Shown here in pieces: positions 7,451 to 15,909 of a stretch of DNA of 34,582 nucleotides (positions within the stretch are counted from its first letter, which is position 1; each line of letters starts with the position of its first letter). The position numbers and the translations under genes were made by a program. Under the pieces are notes generated by a model. The model saw nothing but the letters and a program-made list of their open reading frames with translations. It did not search any database and was not told the origin of the DNA. The stretch is from Actinomycetota bacterium (lineage in GTDB: Bacteria > Actinomycetota > Coriobacteriia > Anaerosomatales > UBA3086): assembly GCA_027859125.1 (NCBI GenBank), contig JAQIBK010000214.1, positions 1 through 34,582 of the forward strand. Reading direction: 5' to 3'.

Positions 7451-8784
7451 TGGGTGTCAAACTCAGGTTCGCCCCTAAGACGATCTTCTTCGACCCTACG
7501 GGGTTTGAGACGGCGCAGGGCGACCATGTGATAGTCGAGACAGAGCGCGGCACGGAGTATGGCGTGATCGTTGACGAGGTGCATGAATTGGCCGCGTCAC
7601 AGTTGCAGTCGCCACTCAAGCCGATCGTTCGAGTTGCGTCCGAAGAAGACCTGTCGAAAGCCAAAGAGTACGAACAGCTTGAAGCGGAGGCCATGCCGAT
7701 CTTTCGCGAGCTCGTCAACGAGCACAAGTTGGATATGAAGCCGGTCGACGTCGAGTATCTCTTTGACGGTGGCAAGGTCGTGTTCTACTTCACGGCTGAT
7801 GATCGTGTGGACTTTCGCGAGCTCGTGCGTGATCTTGCAGCGCGTTTCAAGGCGCGTATCGACATGCGTCAGGTTGGCGTGCGCGATGAGGCACGGATGG
7901 TGGGTGGGATCGGTCACTGCGGGCAGGTGCTGTGTTGCACCCGTTTTCCCGGTGACTTCCACCCGGTTTCCATTCGGATGGCCAAGGAGCAGGACCTCCC
8001 CCTCAACCCTCTCAAGATCAGCGGGTTGTGCGGTCGGCTCATGTGCTGCTTGCGCTACGAATATGAGGCGTACAAGGACTTCAAAGGGCGGGCCCCAAAG
8101 CGCAAGGCCATAATCGAGACGCCGCTCGGACTGGGAAAAGTGAAGGATTTCAACACGCCGCGTGAGACGGTGACGCTCAAGCTCGAGAACGGCGATACCC
8201 TCGTGGTCCCGGTCGCGAAGATGACCTGCTGCAAGGACAAGGGATGCCCCTGCAGTGTGAGCACCGAGGCGCTCGCTGAGATCCAGGCGGCAGAGCAAGC
8301 AGCTTCCCCGCTTGCGACCAGTTCCGTGCCGGAGCTGACATCAACGACCGGCTCCAAAGCGGCCAAGTCAAGTCAGGCATCGGATAGTCAGAATCCCAGC
8401 GGCAGGACCCGGTCCGGACGCGGGCGCTCGGCTTCTTCTGGTCAGAAGAGCGGCGCTTCAAAGAAGAGCAAGCAAGGTTCCGCCTCGGGTTCGGGGGACA
8501 AGGCTCCCGGCGGCGAGAAGGGCGGAGACACCCCCGCTTCCGATGGCAGCAAGAAGTCCTCGGGTCGCCGCCGTTCTCGTCGATCGCGGAGCGGCAAGGG
8601 CTCCGGTTCGGGCGGATCATCCAAGTCAACCTCGGGAGCGCCTGACAAGAGCGCACCCAGGCAGGCCGCGCCCAAGCAGCAGAGTGGCGGCGAGGGCGGT
8701 ACTTCTGCCACTCAGCCACCTGCAAGGCGTCGACGTCGGCGTCGCCGGCCACCGGAGGGTGGACAGAGTACGGAAAATGGTTAG
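7438..8784 (+). CDS. ricT: PSP1-domain protein RicT (YaaT) with long basic tail
   Basis: Homologue of the RicT/YaaT protein that, in Bacillus, joins RicA and RicF in an iron-sulfur complex affecting RNase Y and mRNA maturation. The PSP1 core spans roughly residues 1-275, with conserved Cys in GHCGQVLCCTRF (161, 166, 167), GLCGRLMCC (198, 203, 204) and a further cluster at 264, 265, 270 and 272. From about residue 285 to 448 the protein is a low-complexity Ser/Gly/Lys/Arg tail ending in an Arg run, which most family members lack; it is probably disordered and RNA-binding (inference). The start ATG is supported by CGGGAGG at 7424-7430 and overlaps holB. The holB-ricT order is conserved in many Gram-positives. 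Confidence 0.9.
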   Translation: MPTVVGVKLRFAPKTIFFDPTGFETAQGDHVIVETERGTEYGVIVDEVHELAASQLQSPLKPIVRVASEEDLSKAKEYEQLEAEAMPIFRELVNEHKLDMKPVDVEYLFDGGKVVFYFTADDRVDFRELVRDLAARFKARIDMRQVGVRDEARMVGGIGHCGQVLCCTRFPGDFHPVSIRMAKEQDLPLNPLKISGLCGRLMCCLRYEYEAYKDFKGRAPKRKAIIETPLGLGKVKDFNTPRETVTLKLENGDTLVVPVAKMTCCKDKGCPCSVSTEALAEIQAAEQAASPLATSSVPELTSTTGSKAAKSSQASDSQNPSGRTRSGRGRSASSGQKSGASKKSKQGSASGSGDKAPGGEKGGDTPASDGSKKSSGRRRSRRSRSGKGSGSGGSSKSTSGAPDKSAPRQAAPKQQSGGEGGTSATQPPARRRRRRRRPPEGGQSTENG

Positions 8785-8787
8785 AAT
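8760..8787 (+). promoter_or_regulatory. Likely promoter of tRNA-Thr
   Basis: TGGACA (8760-8765) and TAGAAT (8782-8787) are separated by 16 bases, both one mismatch from the sigma-70 type consensus. The predicted start would fall about 8 bases before the mature tRNA at 8803. The promoter lies inside the last codons of ricT. Confidence 0.5.
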
Positions 8788-8802
8788 ACTGCGAGGCGCT
8801 TC

Positions 8803-8879
8803 GCCGACGTAGCTCAGCTGGCCAGAGCACCGCACTCGTAATGCGGGGGTCAGGGGTTCGAATCCCCTCGTCGGCTCCA
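8803..8879 (+). tRNA. tRNA-Thr (anticodon CGU)
   Basis: A complete cloverleaf: acceptor arms GCCGACG and CGTCGGC, D-arm GCTCAG..., anticodon stem CCGCA/TGCGG around loop CTCGTAA giving anticodon CGT (reads ACG, Thr), T-arm with GGTTCGAATCC, and an encoded CCA end. It is transcribed between ricT and nuoA and is followed by a terminator. No att-like repeat or integrase is seen beside it. Confidence 0.95.
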
Positions 8880-8890
8880 GGTACACGATC

Positions 8891-8924
8891 GAGGGCGGCA
8901 CATACGTGCCGCCCTCGTTGTGTT
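8891..8924 (+). terminator. Rho-independent terminator after tRNA-Thr
   Basis: A perfect 11 base-pair stem, GAGGGCGGCAC and GTGCCGCCCTC around the loop ATAC, followed by a T-biased run GTTGTGTT. It would end the ricT/tRNA transcript and separate it from the nuo operon. Confidence 0.8.
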
Positions 8925-9011
8925 ATCCGGACCACATCGCGATACGACTGCCGCCTGCGGGTGGATACAGACCGCCTGCCGTATCGGCGGGTCTCAGTCC
9001 TTGCGCGACCT

Positions 9012-9029
9012 AAGTAACTTCTGTTACTT
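9012..9029 (+). promoter_or_regulatory. Perfect inverted repeat upstream of nuoA, possible operator
   Basis: AAGTAAC-TTCT-GTTACTT is a perfect 7 base dyad with a 4 base spacer in an AT-rich patch about 120 bases before nuoA, in the only long non-coding gap (8925-9145) before the operon. No T-run follows, so an operator for a dimeric regulator is more likely than a terminator. The rest of that gap shows no gene. Confidence 0.4.
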
Positions 9030-9145
9030 TTGCTCGAACCCGTCGCCCTTGGGAGCGTGTATTTCTCACCCCGAGGGCGTTGCCGTATCCCGACGGAGGC
9101 CATGCATACGAAGCGTTCAGACACGAGAAGGGTCGCCGCGTTCTG

Positions 9146-9502
9146 ATGCAGATGGACTATCTCATCATAGGTGCATTCGTCCTCATCGGGCTTGTGTTCA
9201 CTGCTGCCACAGTCATGGCCTCCAACGTCCTGAGCCCGAGCGCACCCTCCGAAGCCAAGGGTGAGACCTACGAATGCGGCTCCACTCCGGTCGGTCCTCC
9301 ATGGGTCCAGTTCAGAGTCGGGTACTACGTCTACGCACTCCTCTTCTTGGTCTTCGATATCGAGACCGTGTTCCTGTACCCGTGGGCGGTCGCCTTCGGC
9401 AAGCCGGGTCTGTTCATCCTGGTCGAGATGGTCATCTTCATCGCCATCCTAGCCGCAGGACTCGCCTATGCCTGGAAGGAGGGCGCGCTCCAGTGGCGAT
9501 AG
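9146..9502 (+). CDS. nuoA: NADH-quinone oxidoreductase-like subunit A
   Basis: Membrane subunit of respiratory complex I and its relatives, 118 residues with three hydrophobic helices. The family hallmarks are [20 protein letters not shown] in the first loop and [15 protein letters not shown], whose Asp and Glu are conserved. The start is taken at ATG 9146 (MQMDYLI), with ATG 9152 as an alternative; an upstream TTG at 9080 would add an unlikely 22 residues. First gene of an 11-gene operon; its end overlaps nuoB by 10 bases. Confidence 0.93.
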   Translation: MQMDYLIIGAFVLIGLVFTAATVMASNVLSPSAPSEAKGETYECGSTPVGPPWVQFRVGYYVYALLFLVFDIETVFLYPWAVAFGKPGLFILVEMVIFIAILAAGLAYAWKEGALQWR

Positions 9503-9996
9503 ACCGTTTCACCGGCGAGCACTCAATCGCCTTCATCCGAGTCGAGCAGCTCTTCGACCTCGCGCGCCGCAACTCGCTGTGGTACATGGCCTTCGGTATC
9601 GCCTGCTGTGCGATCGAGGGTCTCATGAGCGCGTCGGGCCCCCGTTTCGACTTCGACCGTATGGGCGTCTTCTTCCGCGCCTCTCCTCGGCAGGCCGACG
9701 TCATGATCGTGGCCGGCACTGTGAACAAGAAGATGGCGGAGACCGTCAAGACCCTCTACGACCAGATGCCCGAGCCCAAGTGGGTAGTGGCAATGGGTGC
9801 ATGCGCGTGCACCGGCGGACCGTTCCGCGAGTATCCCAATGTGGTGTTGGGCGTGGACCAGATAGTCCCCGTCGATGTGTACATCCCCGGCTGCCCCCCG
9901 CGGCCCGAGTCGGTTCAGTACGGATTCATGCAGTTGCAGGACAAGATCAAGAAGCAGACGGAGGATCGCCTTGCTGCCCGACGAGACAGTCATTAA
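9493..9996 (+). CDS. nuoB: NADH-quinone oxidoreductase-like subunit B
   Basis: Peripheral-arm subunit holding the terminal [4Fe-4S] cluster N2, which hands electrons to quinone. 167 residues; GTG start at 9493 overlaps the end of nuoA. Cluster ligands are visible as Cys38 and Cys39 (GIACCAIE), Cys104 in GACACTGG, and Cys134 in [10 protein letters not shown]. Subunit length is normal. Overlaps nuoC by 26 bases. Confidence 0.95.
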   Translation: MAIDRFTGEHSIAFIRVEQLFDLARRNSLWYMAFGIACCAIEGLMSASGPRFDFDRMGVFFRASPRQADVMIVAGTVNKKMAETVKTLYDQMPEPKWVVAMGACACTGGPFREYPNVVLGVDQIVPVDVYIPGCPPRPESVQYGFMQLQDKIKKQTEDRLAARRDSH

Positions 9997-10432
9997 GCAT
10001 ATCCTCGCAGACGCGGGGCAGAGCGACGCCGACATCCAGGAGACCGCCCTGGGTCTGGTCTGCACGCTCGCGCCATCAGTCGTTGCGTCGGCTCTGGCAG
10101 CGTTCAAGGAGTCAGAACTCGACTTCGCCACGCTCGTCGACCTCATGGGTACCGACACTGGCGAAGAGATAGAGCTTTCATATCATCTGCGATCCTTCAC
10201 GCGCGATGAAGAGATCCACATCAAGTGCAGAGTTGCGTATGACTCTGAGATCTCATCGGTCTGGAACACCTACCCCTCGGCGCTCATGCCCGAGCGCGAG
10301 ACGGCTGAACTCTTTGGACTCACGCTCTCAGGTCACCCCAATCCGAAGCGACTGCTCACGACCGATGGTGTGGAGCCGCTCCTGCGCAAGTCATCTGTGA
10401 TCCGCACCCTTCAGGAGGTGCGCGACCGGTGA
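9971..10432 (+). CDS. nuoC: NADH-quinone oxidoreductase-like subunit C
   Basis: Peripheral-arm subunit of about 30 kDa class, 153 residues. The signature [18 protein letters not shown] followed by [11 protein letters not shown] is the conserved C-terminal motif that docks on NuoD. The TTG start at 9971 is chosen because CGGAGG ends six bases before it; earlier in-frame starts would lie deep inside nuoB. It is separate from nuoD, not the fused NuoCD of enterobacteria. Stop overlaps the GTG of nuoD. Confidence 0.9.
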   Translation: MLPDETVIKHILADAGQSDADIQETALGLVCTLAPSVVASALAAFKESELDFATLVDLMGTDTGEEIELSYHLRSFTRDEEIHIKCRVAYDSEISSVWNTYPSALMPERETAELFGLTLSGHPNPKRLLTTDGVEPLLRKSSVIRTLQEVRDR

Positions 10433-11637
10433 CCGACGCCCGCGACATAGCGACCGAGGCGGGAATGCTCGCCCCCGAGGGTACCCATCATCCCGGGCTG
10501 CCACCGGCCGGCATCCGTCGCGCGCCGGAAGGCGTCGATGGTCTGACCACTGAGCACCTCATCATCAACATGGGTCCCCAGCATCCGTCGACCCATGGTG
10601 TTCTTCGCATGATCGTCGAAATGGACGGCGAGGAGATCGTGAGCGCGGAGGCATCCATCGGCTATCTGCACCGCGGCATCGAGAAGCTCGCCGAACACCG
10701 TCAGTACAACGCGCTCGGCACGCTCATGGATCGCGGCGACTACGTTTCGGGCATCCATGGCGAACTCGCCTCGGCGCTGGCTGTCGAGAAGCTCATGGAG
10801 ATAGCGATCCCTGCGAAGGCCGACTACCTGCGCGTGCTGCTCTCGGAGATCAACCGAATCGCCAGTCATCTGGTGTGGTTCGGCACTTTCGGCCTGGACA
10901 CCGGTGCCATGGGGCAGTTCCTGTATGCGATGCGCGATCGCGAGAACCTCGTGGACATCCTCGAGGGCATAACCGGCGCACGCATGATGTTCAACTACGT
11001 GCGGCCCGGCGGCGTGCTTGCCGATCTGCCTGCGGGCATGGCAGCCAAGATCCTCGAGTTCTGCAGCGGCTTCGACAAGTATATAGAGGAGCACCACGAT
11101 CTTCTGGGCGGCAACGAGATATTCCAGCACCGCGTGAAGGGCATAGGCGCGATCGATCGCGATACTGCGCTCGCGTTCGGCCTGTCCGGCGCGAACCTGC
11201 GTGGTTCCGGCGTGGCGTTCGACGTGCGTCGTGAGCGTCCGTATGCGGCATATGGCGAGATGGAATTCGACGTGCCCGTCGGCTCCACAGGCGACTCCTG
11301 GGACCGATACATGGTCCGCATGGAGGAGATGCGCCAGTCCAACCGAATGATCCGCCAGTGCCTCGAAGGCATGCCCGAGGGCGATTTCACCGCCAAGGTG
11401 CCCAGAGTCCTGCGCCCGCCCGAAGGTGAGGTCTATGCCGCCGTCGAGTCTAGCCGAGGAGAGACTGGCATTCACCTCGTTTCCCAAGGCGGCGACACGC
11501 CTTATCGTTTCCATTACAAGGCGCCTTCCCTCTATGCGCTCCAGGCGCTCGAGGAGATACTTCCCGGTCACCTGCTCGCCGACGTTGTGATGATCATCGG
11601 CAGCACGGACATCATGCTGGGGGAGATCGACCGATGA
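10429..11637 (+). CDS. nuoD: NADH-quinone oxidoreductase-like subunit D
   Basis: The 49 kDa-type subunit that forms the quinone-binding site with NuoB, 402 residues. MGPQHPSTHGVLR near residue 47, GYLHRGIEKLAE, NRIASHLVWFG, the GARMMFNYVRPGGV segment and the C-terminal IIGSTDIMLGEIDR are all family hallmarks. The N-terminus carries about 40 additional residues before the core that many homologues lack. GTG start behind AGGAGGTG. The next gene is nuoH; nuoE, nuoF and nuoG, which usually sit here, are absent. Confidence 0.95.
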   Translation: MTDARDIATEAGMLAPEGTHHPGLPPAGIRRAPEGVDGLTTEHLIINMGPQHPSTHGVLRMIVEMDGEEIVSAEASIGYLHRGIEKLAEHRQYNALGTLMDRGDYVSGIHGELASALAVEKLMEIAIPAKADYLRVLLSEINRIASHLVWFGTFGLDTGAMGQFLYAMRDRENLVDILEGITGARMMFNYVRPGGVLADLPAGMAAKILEFCSGFDKYIEEHHDLLGGNEIFQHRVKGIGAIDRDTALAFGLSGANLRGSGVAFDVRRERPYAAYGEMEFDVPVGSTGDSWDRYMVRMEEMRQSNRMIRQCLEGMPEGDFTAKVPRVLRPPEGEVYAAVESSRGETGIHLVSQGGDTPYRFHYKAPSLYALQALEEILPGHLLADVVMIIGSTDIMLGEIDR

Positions 11638-12653
11638 GCGACGTGCTCAGCGTCATACTTCCGGTTCTCGCCGCAGTGGGCCTCATGCTCGCCAACGGCG
11701 TGGTTCTCATTTATATGCTCCGCAAGGTCTTGGGCCATCTGCATCTGCGTGTCGGGCCGATGCATGTGGGCTGGCACGGGATTCTTCAGACGGTGGCTGA
11801 CGTGGGCAAACTGCTCACCAAAGAGGACATCACTCCCACCAATGTGGACAAGGCCCTGTTCTTTCTCGCGCCTGCTGCCGTGTTCGTGCCTTCGCTCATG
11901 GCATACGCGGCGATCCCGTTCTCTGAGACCTGGAGCATCACGTCGCTCGACACAGGTCTGCTATACACATTCGCTGTGCTTTCGCTCGTGCCCCTTGGCA
12001 TTCTGATGGCCGGTTGGTCGTCGGGGAACAAGTGGGCATTGCTCGGCGGTATGCGTGCCGCCGCCCAGCAGATCGCGTACGAGGTCCCGCTGCTGCTGTC
12101 CGTGCTGCCTATCGTGATGTTGTCGGGCTCGCTCGATCTCGTCGAGATAGTCGCGGCACAGGGCGGCTATTGGCTGGGCTTCGTGCCCCGCTGGTTCGTT
12201 CTGCATCCGCTCGGCTTCGTGGCTTCAGTGATATTCCTGATCGCGGGGTTGGCGGAGCTCAATCAGACGCCGTTCGATATGTCTGAGGCGGAGTCTGAGC
12301 TCGTTGCCGGATTCGCCAGTGAGTATTCCGCCATGAAATTCGGCCTGTTGTTCCTGTCAGAGTTCAGCAACTCGTTCATTATCTCGGCGCTCGGGGTCAC
12401 GCTCTTCTTTGGCGGATGGACTCTTCCATGGATCCCTGCTGATGTGGTGGCCAAGATCGGCCCGGTCATCTTCATGCTAAAGACCTACATCGGCATCGCC
12501 GTGTTCATGTGGATTCGAGGAACCTATCCGCGTGTTCGCATCGACCAGCTCATGTCTCTGGGATGGAAACGCCTGATCCCGATATCCCTTGGGCTGATCA
12601 TGGTCACGGGTATTGCGATCAAGGTCGTCGAGACCGTGCGGGGGGTGAGCTGA
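11634..12653 (+). CDS. nuoH: NADH-quinone oxidoreductase-like subunit H
   Basis: Membrane subunit at the junction of the two arms, 339 residues, about eight helices. Conserved elements include RVGPMHVGWHGILQTVADVGKLL-type loop (split here as RVGPMHVGWHGILQ and ADVGKLLTKED), QQIAYEVPLLL, and AELNQTPFDMSEAESELV with the conserved acidic residues of the quinone-channel loop. Start ATG overlaps the nuoD stop by four bases. Confidence 0.95.
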   Translation: MSDVLSVILPVLAAVGLMLANGVVLIYMLRKVLGHLHLRVGPMHVGWHGILQTVADVGKLLTKEDITPTNVDKALFFLAPAAVFVPSLMAYAAIPFSETWSITSLDTGLLYTFAVLSLVPLGILMAGWSSGNKWALLGGMRAAAQQIAYEVPLLLSVLPIVMLSGSLDLVEIVAAQGGYWLGFVPRWFVLHPLGFVASVIFLIAGLAELNQTPFDMSEAESELVAGFASEYSAMKFGLLFLSEFSNSFIISALGVTLFFGGWTLPWIPADVVAKIGPVIFMLKTYIGIAVFMWIRGTYPRVRIDQLMSLGWKRLIPISLGLIMVTGIAIKVVETVRGVS

Positions 12654-12654
12654 C

Positions 12655-13179
12655 ATGTGGGGCTTCGGACTGATCAATGGTCTGCGTATCACCATGCGCA
12701 ACATGCTGCGCGGGCCGATCACAGTCATGTACCCCTACGAGAAGCTCGAACTGCCCGAACGCTCGCGTTGGGCCGTGCGTCCGGTCTACTTCGACAACGG
12801 CGATCCAATGTGCACCGCCTGCATGGCGTGCGTGCGTACCTGCCCCGATCACATTCTCGATCTCGAGGTCACAACCGCCGAGGACAAATCCAAGCACATC
12901 GATCGCTTCTCCTATGAAGTGGGCGCGTGCATGATGTGCGGCCTGTGCGTCGAGACGTGCCCGTTCGATGCGATAGTCATGAGCCACGAGTACGAACTTG
13001 CTGTCACCGATCCCGCGAAGCTCTCCGAGGATCTGGTCACCGACGTGGACGCGACTTCGGCCAAGCGTCACCGGGAGATCAAAGCTGCGGCCCAGGCGGC
13101 AACAGAGGCTGCGGCGGATCCCTCAGCTCTCGTAGCGGACGACGCTGCACCGACCGAGAAGGGGGGCGACGATGCCTGA
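12655..13179 (+). CDS. nuoI: NADH-quinone oxidoreductase-like subunit I (2x[4Fe-4S])
   Basis: Ferredoxin-like subunit carrying clusters N6a and N6b, 174 residues. Ligands are Cys53, 56, 59, 63 (CTACMACVRTCP) and Cys92, 95, 98, 102 (CMMCGLCVETCP). About 45 Ala/Asp/Lys-rich residues follow the core at the C-terminus. With no NuoE, F or G, this subunit would be the outermost visible electron entry point, where ferredoxin could dock (inference). Starts one base after nuoH ends. Confidence 0.94.
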   Translation: MWGFGLINGLRITMRNMLRGPITVMYPYEKLELPERSRWAVRPVYFDNGDPMCTACMACVRTCPDHILDLEVTTAEDKSKHIDRFSYEVGACMMCGLCVETCPFDAIVMSHEYELAVTDPAKLSEDLVTDVDATSAKRHREIKAAAQAATEAAADPSALVADDAAPTEKGGDDA

Positions 13180-13681
13180 GACAGTCAATGGCGTTGTGTT
13201 CGGCATTCTGGCGCTCGCCTCCATAGGTGGTGCGGTTGCGATGCTCACATCGAGCAACGTGATTCATGCCGCGTTCTGGCTGCTGGAGGTCATGCTCGCC
13301 ATCGCCGGACTGTTCCTGCTGCTCTCCGCCGAGTTCCTGGCACTGGTACAGGTCTTGGTCTACGCCGGTGCCGTCTCCGTTCTCATGCTGTTCGTGATCA
13401 TGCTGACGCTGCGCCGACGCGAGGATGCGGTGCGTACTCTGGATGCATCACTGGGAGCCGCAGTTCTCGCGCTGCTGTTCGGTGCGATCGTCTATGTGGG
13501 CGTGGCTGCATCGAGCTTCACTCTTGGACCCATGCCCGACGAGGTTCCTGACATTGAGGCACTGGGCACACTGCTCTTCTCGCTCGATGGCGGATGGGTG
13601 TTCCCCTTCGAACTCGCTTCTCTCGTGCTTCTGGTAGCGCTCGTTGGCGCTGTCTGGTGGTCAAAGGAGGGGGATCGCTGA
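13172..13681 (+). CDS. nuoJ: NADH-quinone oxidoreductase-like subunit J
   Basis: Membrane subunit of 169 residues with five helices. The pattern NVIHAAFWLLEVMLAIAGLF followed by FLALVQVLVYAGAVSVLMLF is characteristic, the latter holding the conserved pi-bulge helix. Overlaps nuoI by eight bases and shares one base with the nuoK start. Confidence 0.92.
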   Translation: MPETVNGVVFGILALASIGGAVAMLTSSNVIHAAFWLLEVMLAIAGLFLLLSAEFLALVQVLVYAGAVSVLMLFVIMLTLRRREDAVRTLDASLGAAVLALLFGAIVYVGVAASSFTLGPMPDEVPDIEALGTLLFSLDGGWVFPFELASLVLLVALVGAVWWSKEGDR

Positions 13682-13992
13682 TGCAGGTGGGACTCGAAGT
13701 CTTTCTGGGACTGGCAGCGGTGCTGTTCTCACTCGGGCTGTACGGTGCGATCTCCAAGCGAAGCGCCGTCATGGTGCTCATGTCGCTCGAGCTCATGGCG
13801 GTGTCCGTCAACATCAACCTCGTCGCCTTCTCGAGGTTCCTGACGCCAGAGGTCATGACAGGTCAGTTCTTTGCCATCTTCACCATGGTCGTCTCTGCTG
13901 CTGAGATCGGTCTCGGTCTTGCGCTCGTCCTGGCCATCTATCGTCAGTCCCGTTCCATCGAGCTTGCCGGCTTGAACCGGCTGAAGGGGTAG
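13681..13992 (+). CDS. nuoK: NADH-quinone oxidoreductase-like subunit K
   Basis: Small three-helix membrane subunit, 103 residues. It shows the family segments LYGAISKRSAVMVLMSLELM and AAEIGLGLALVLAIYR with the two membrane Glu that take part in proton transfer. ATG 13681 overlaps the nuoJ stop (TGATG) and follows AAAGGAGG. Confidence 0.92.
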   Translation: MQVGLEVFLGLAAVLFSLGLYGAISKRSAVMVLMSLELMAVSVNINLVAFSRFLTPEVMTGQFFAIFTMVVSAAEIGLGLALVLAIYRQSRSIELAGLNRLKG

Positions 13993-13994
13993 GC

Positions 13995-15902
13995 ATGGGA
14001 TATATCGCCGTCATACCCCTGCTTCCGGCTCTCGCCTTCGCAGTGTTGGTTCCACTCTCTCGGGAGTGGCGCAACCGCATGCTCTGGATTGCGGGGGCGG
14101 CCATGGGCGGATCGCTCGTGCTCTCAGTCATGGCCTTCTTCGCCACGTGGCCCGGAGGACATGCCGAGCACCCCGTGTGGCATGCGACGTTCCCGCTCGC
14201 AGAGATCGGCGGAAAGCCGCTCGAGATGGGCCTCATGCTCGATCCGATATCGGCTGCAATGCTTCATTTGATACCGATCGTGGGCAAGTGCGTTCAGGTC
14301 AACTCGCTGGGCTACATGCACCGTGACGAGCGCGTCGGTTGGTACTATGCTGCGCTCTCGCTGTTCACGGCGGCCATGCTTCTGCTGGTGCTGGCCGACA
14401 ACTTCCTGCTGCTCTATATGGCGTGGGAGGTCATGGGCCTCTGCTCGTATCTGCTCATCGGCTTCTGGCACGAGCAGGAGGCGCCGCGCAAGGCGTCGCA
14501 GAAGGCGTTCCTGACCACGCGAGTCGGCGACGTCGGTTTCGCCATCGGTCTCTTCGCGATGTATCAGGCTGCAGGCACCTTCTCCTTCGAGGGCGTGCTC
14601 GGTTCGGTGGCTTCCTGGGCGCCGGGCGCTGCCACCCTCGTGGCCTTGATGTTGCTCTTTGGCGCGATGGGCAAGTCCGCCCAGGTGCCGCTGCATGTGT
14701 GGCTGCCTGACGCTATGGCCGGCCCCACGCCCGCATCGGCTCTCATCCATGCGGCGACCATGGTCGCCGCCGGCGTCTATCTCGTTGCGCGCGCAATGCC
14801 CATCTTCGAGGTCAGTGGCACGGCTCTCACCGTCACGCTGTGGGTCGGTGCGATCACCGCAATGGTGGGAGGCCTGCTGGCCGCAGTGCAGCACGACATC
14901 AAGAAGGTGCTCGCGTACTCGACGATCTCGCAGCTGGGCTACATGTTCATTGCGCTGGGCGCAGGCAGTGTCGTCGCAGCCATGTTCCACCTGGTGACTC
15001 ACGCGTTCTTCAAGTCACTGCTGTTCCTGGGGGCCGGCGTGATCATTCACGCATCCCACACGCAGGATATGCGCGAGATGGGTGGCTTGGCCAAGCACCT
15101 CAAGATCACGACCGTCACATTCACCGTGGGTTCGCTTGCGCTCGCCGGCGTCTTCCCGTTCTCGGGCTTCTGGTCCAAGGATGAGATCCTCGCAGTACTG
15201 CTGCACGAGCAGCAGTACGGTGTGTTCGCGATCGCCCTGATCGCTGCGTTCATCACGGCGTTCTACGTGGCGCGGCTGTGGTTCCGGGTGTTCGTGGGAC
15301 CTGAGCAGACAGATGAGCTCCATGAGGCGCACAACACGATGCTCGTGCCCATGGTGCTGCTCGCGTCCATCACCTCTGTGATCGGTATCGGCGGCTACTG
15401 GTTCGCCGAGTTCCTGGGTCACGAGGGTGCGTGGCCCGCGCCCGTCGTGTATCTGCCTTCACTGGTGGCTGCTGGCGCCGGCCTCGCGTTGAGCTGGTGG
15501 GCCTACGGTCGCCTGAACATCGTGCTCAACACCCGACCTCTCAAGCAGCGAGCGGGCTACATCTACGGCATGCTCTCCAGGAAGCTCTATTTCGATCTCA
15601 CCTATGACACGTTCATCATTCGTCCATTCATGCGTCTTGCTCTGGTATTCGCCGTGTTCGACTTCAAACGGATTGACGGCGCGGTGAACGGAGTCGCGCG
15701 CAGTTGGCGCGATCTGTCCGAGAGCGGTTGGACTTTCGACCGCCGTGTGATCGACGGTGCTGTGAACGCGTCGGCGACAGGTGCCAAGGCGCTGGGTTCG
15801 CGTCTGCGCCGGATCCAAGGCGGTCGTGTGCAAGCGTATCAACGTTATGTCGTGGGAGCGGTTGTGCTCCTGATGCTGTGGACCGTAGTGAAGGGGGCCT
15901 GA
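13995..15902 (+). CDS. nuoL: NADH-quinone oxidoreductase-like subunit L
   Basis: Largest antiporter-like proton-pumping subunit, 635 residues with many helices and the long C-terminal lateral helix region. Visible motifs include YMAWEVMGLCSYLLIGFW, AQVPLHVWLPDAMAGPTP, SALIHAATMVAAGVYL and HDIKKVLAYSTISQLGYM, with the conserved Glu and Lys of the pump channel. It begins three bases after nuoK. Confidence 0.95.
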   Translation: MGYIAVIPLLPALAFAVLVPLSREWRNRMLWIAGAAMGGSLVLSVMAFFATWPGGHAEHPVWHATFPLAEIGGKPLEMGLMLDPISAAMLHLIPIVGKCVQVNSLGYMHRDERVGWYYAALSLFTAAMLLLVLADNFLLLYMAWEVMGLCSYLLIGFWHEQEAPRKASQKAFLTTRVGDVGFAIGLFAMYQAAGTFSFEGVLGSVASWAPGAATLVALMLLFGAMGKSAQVPLHVWLPDAMAGPTPASALIHAATMVAAGVYLVARAMPIFEVSGTALTVTLWVGAITAMVGGLLAAVQHDIKKVLAYSTISQLGYMFIALGAGSVVAAMFHLVTHAFFKSLLFLGAGVIIHASHTQDMREMGGLAKHLKITTVTFTVGSLALAGVFPFSGFWSKDEILAVLLHEQQYGVFAIALIAAFITAFYVARLWFRVFVGPEQTDELHEAHNTMLVPMVLLASITSVIGIGGYWFAEFLGHEGAWPAPVVYLPSLVAAGAGLALSWWAYGRLNIVLNTRPLKQRAGYIYGMLSRKLYFDLTYDTFIIRPFMRLALVFAVFDFKRIDGAVNGVARSWRDLSESGWTFDRRVIDGAVNASATGAKALGSRLRRIQGGRVQAYQRYVVGAVVLLMLWTVVKGA

Positions 15903-15909
15903 CGGAGAC

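Noticed and set aside
8803-8924. tRNA-Thr as an integration site for a genomic island
   Set aside because: No integrase and no repeat of the tRNA 3' end was seen downstream; the following genes are the core nuo operon.
10411-11571. Long open frame on the minus strand over nuoD
   Set aside because: It mirrors the nuoD codons, has no recognisable domain and its composition is typical of an antisense shadow in GC-rich DNA.
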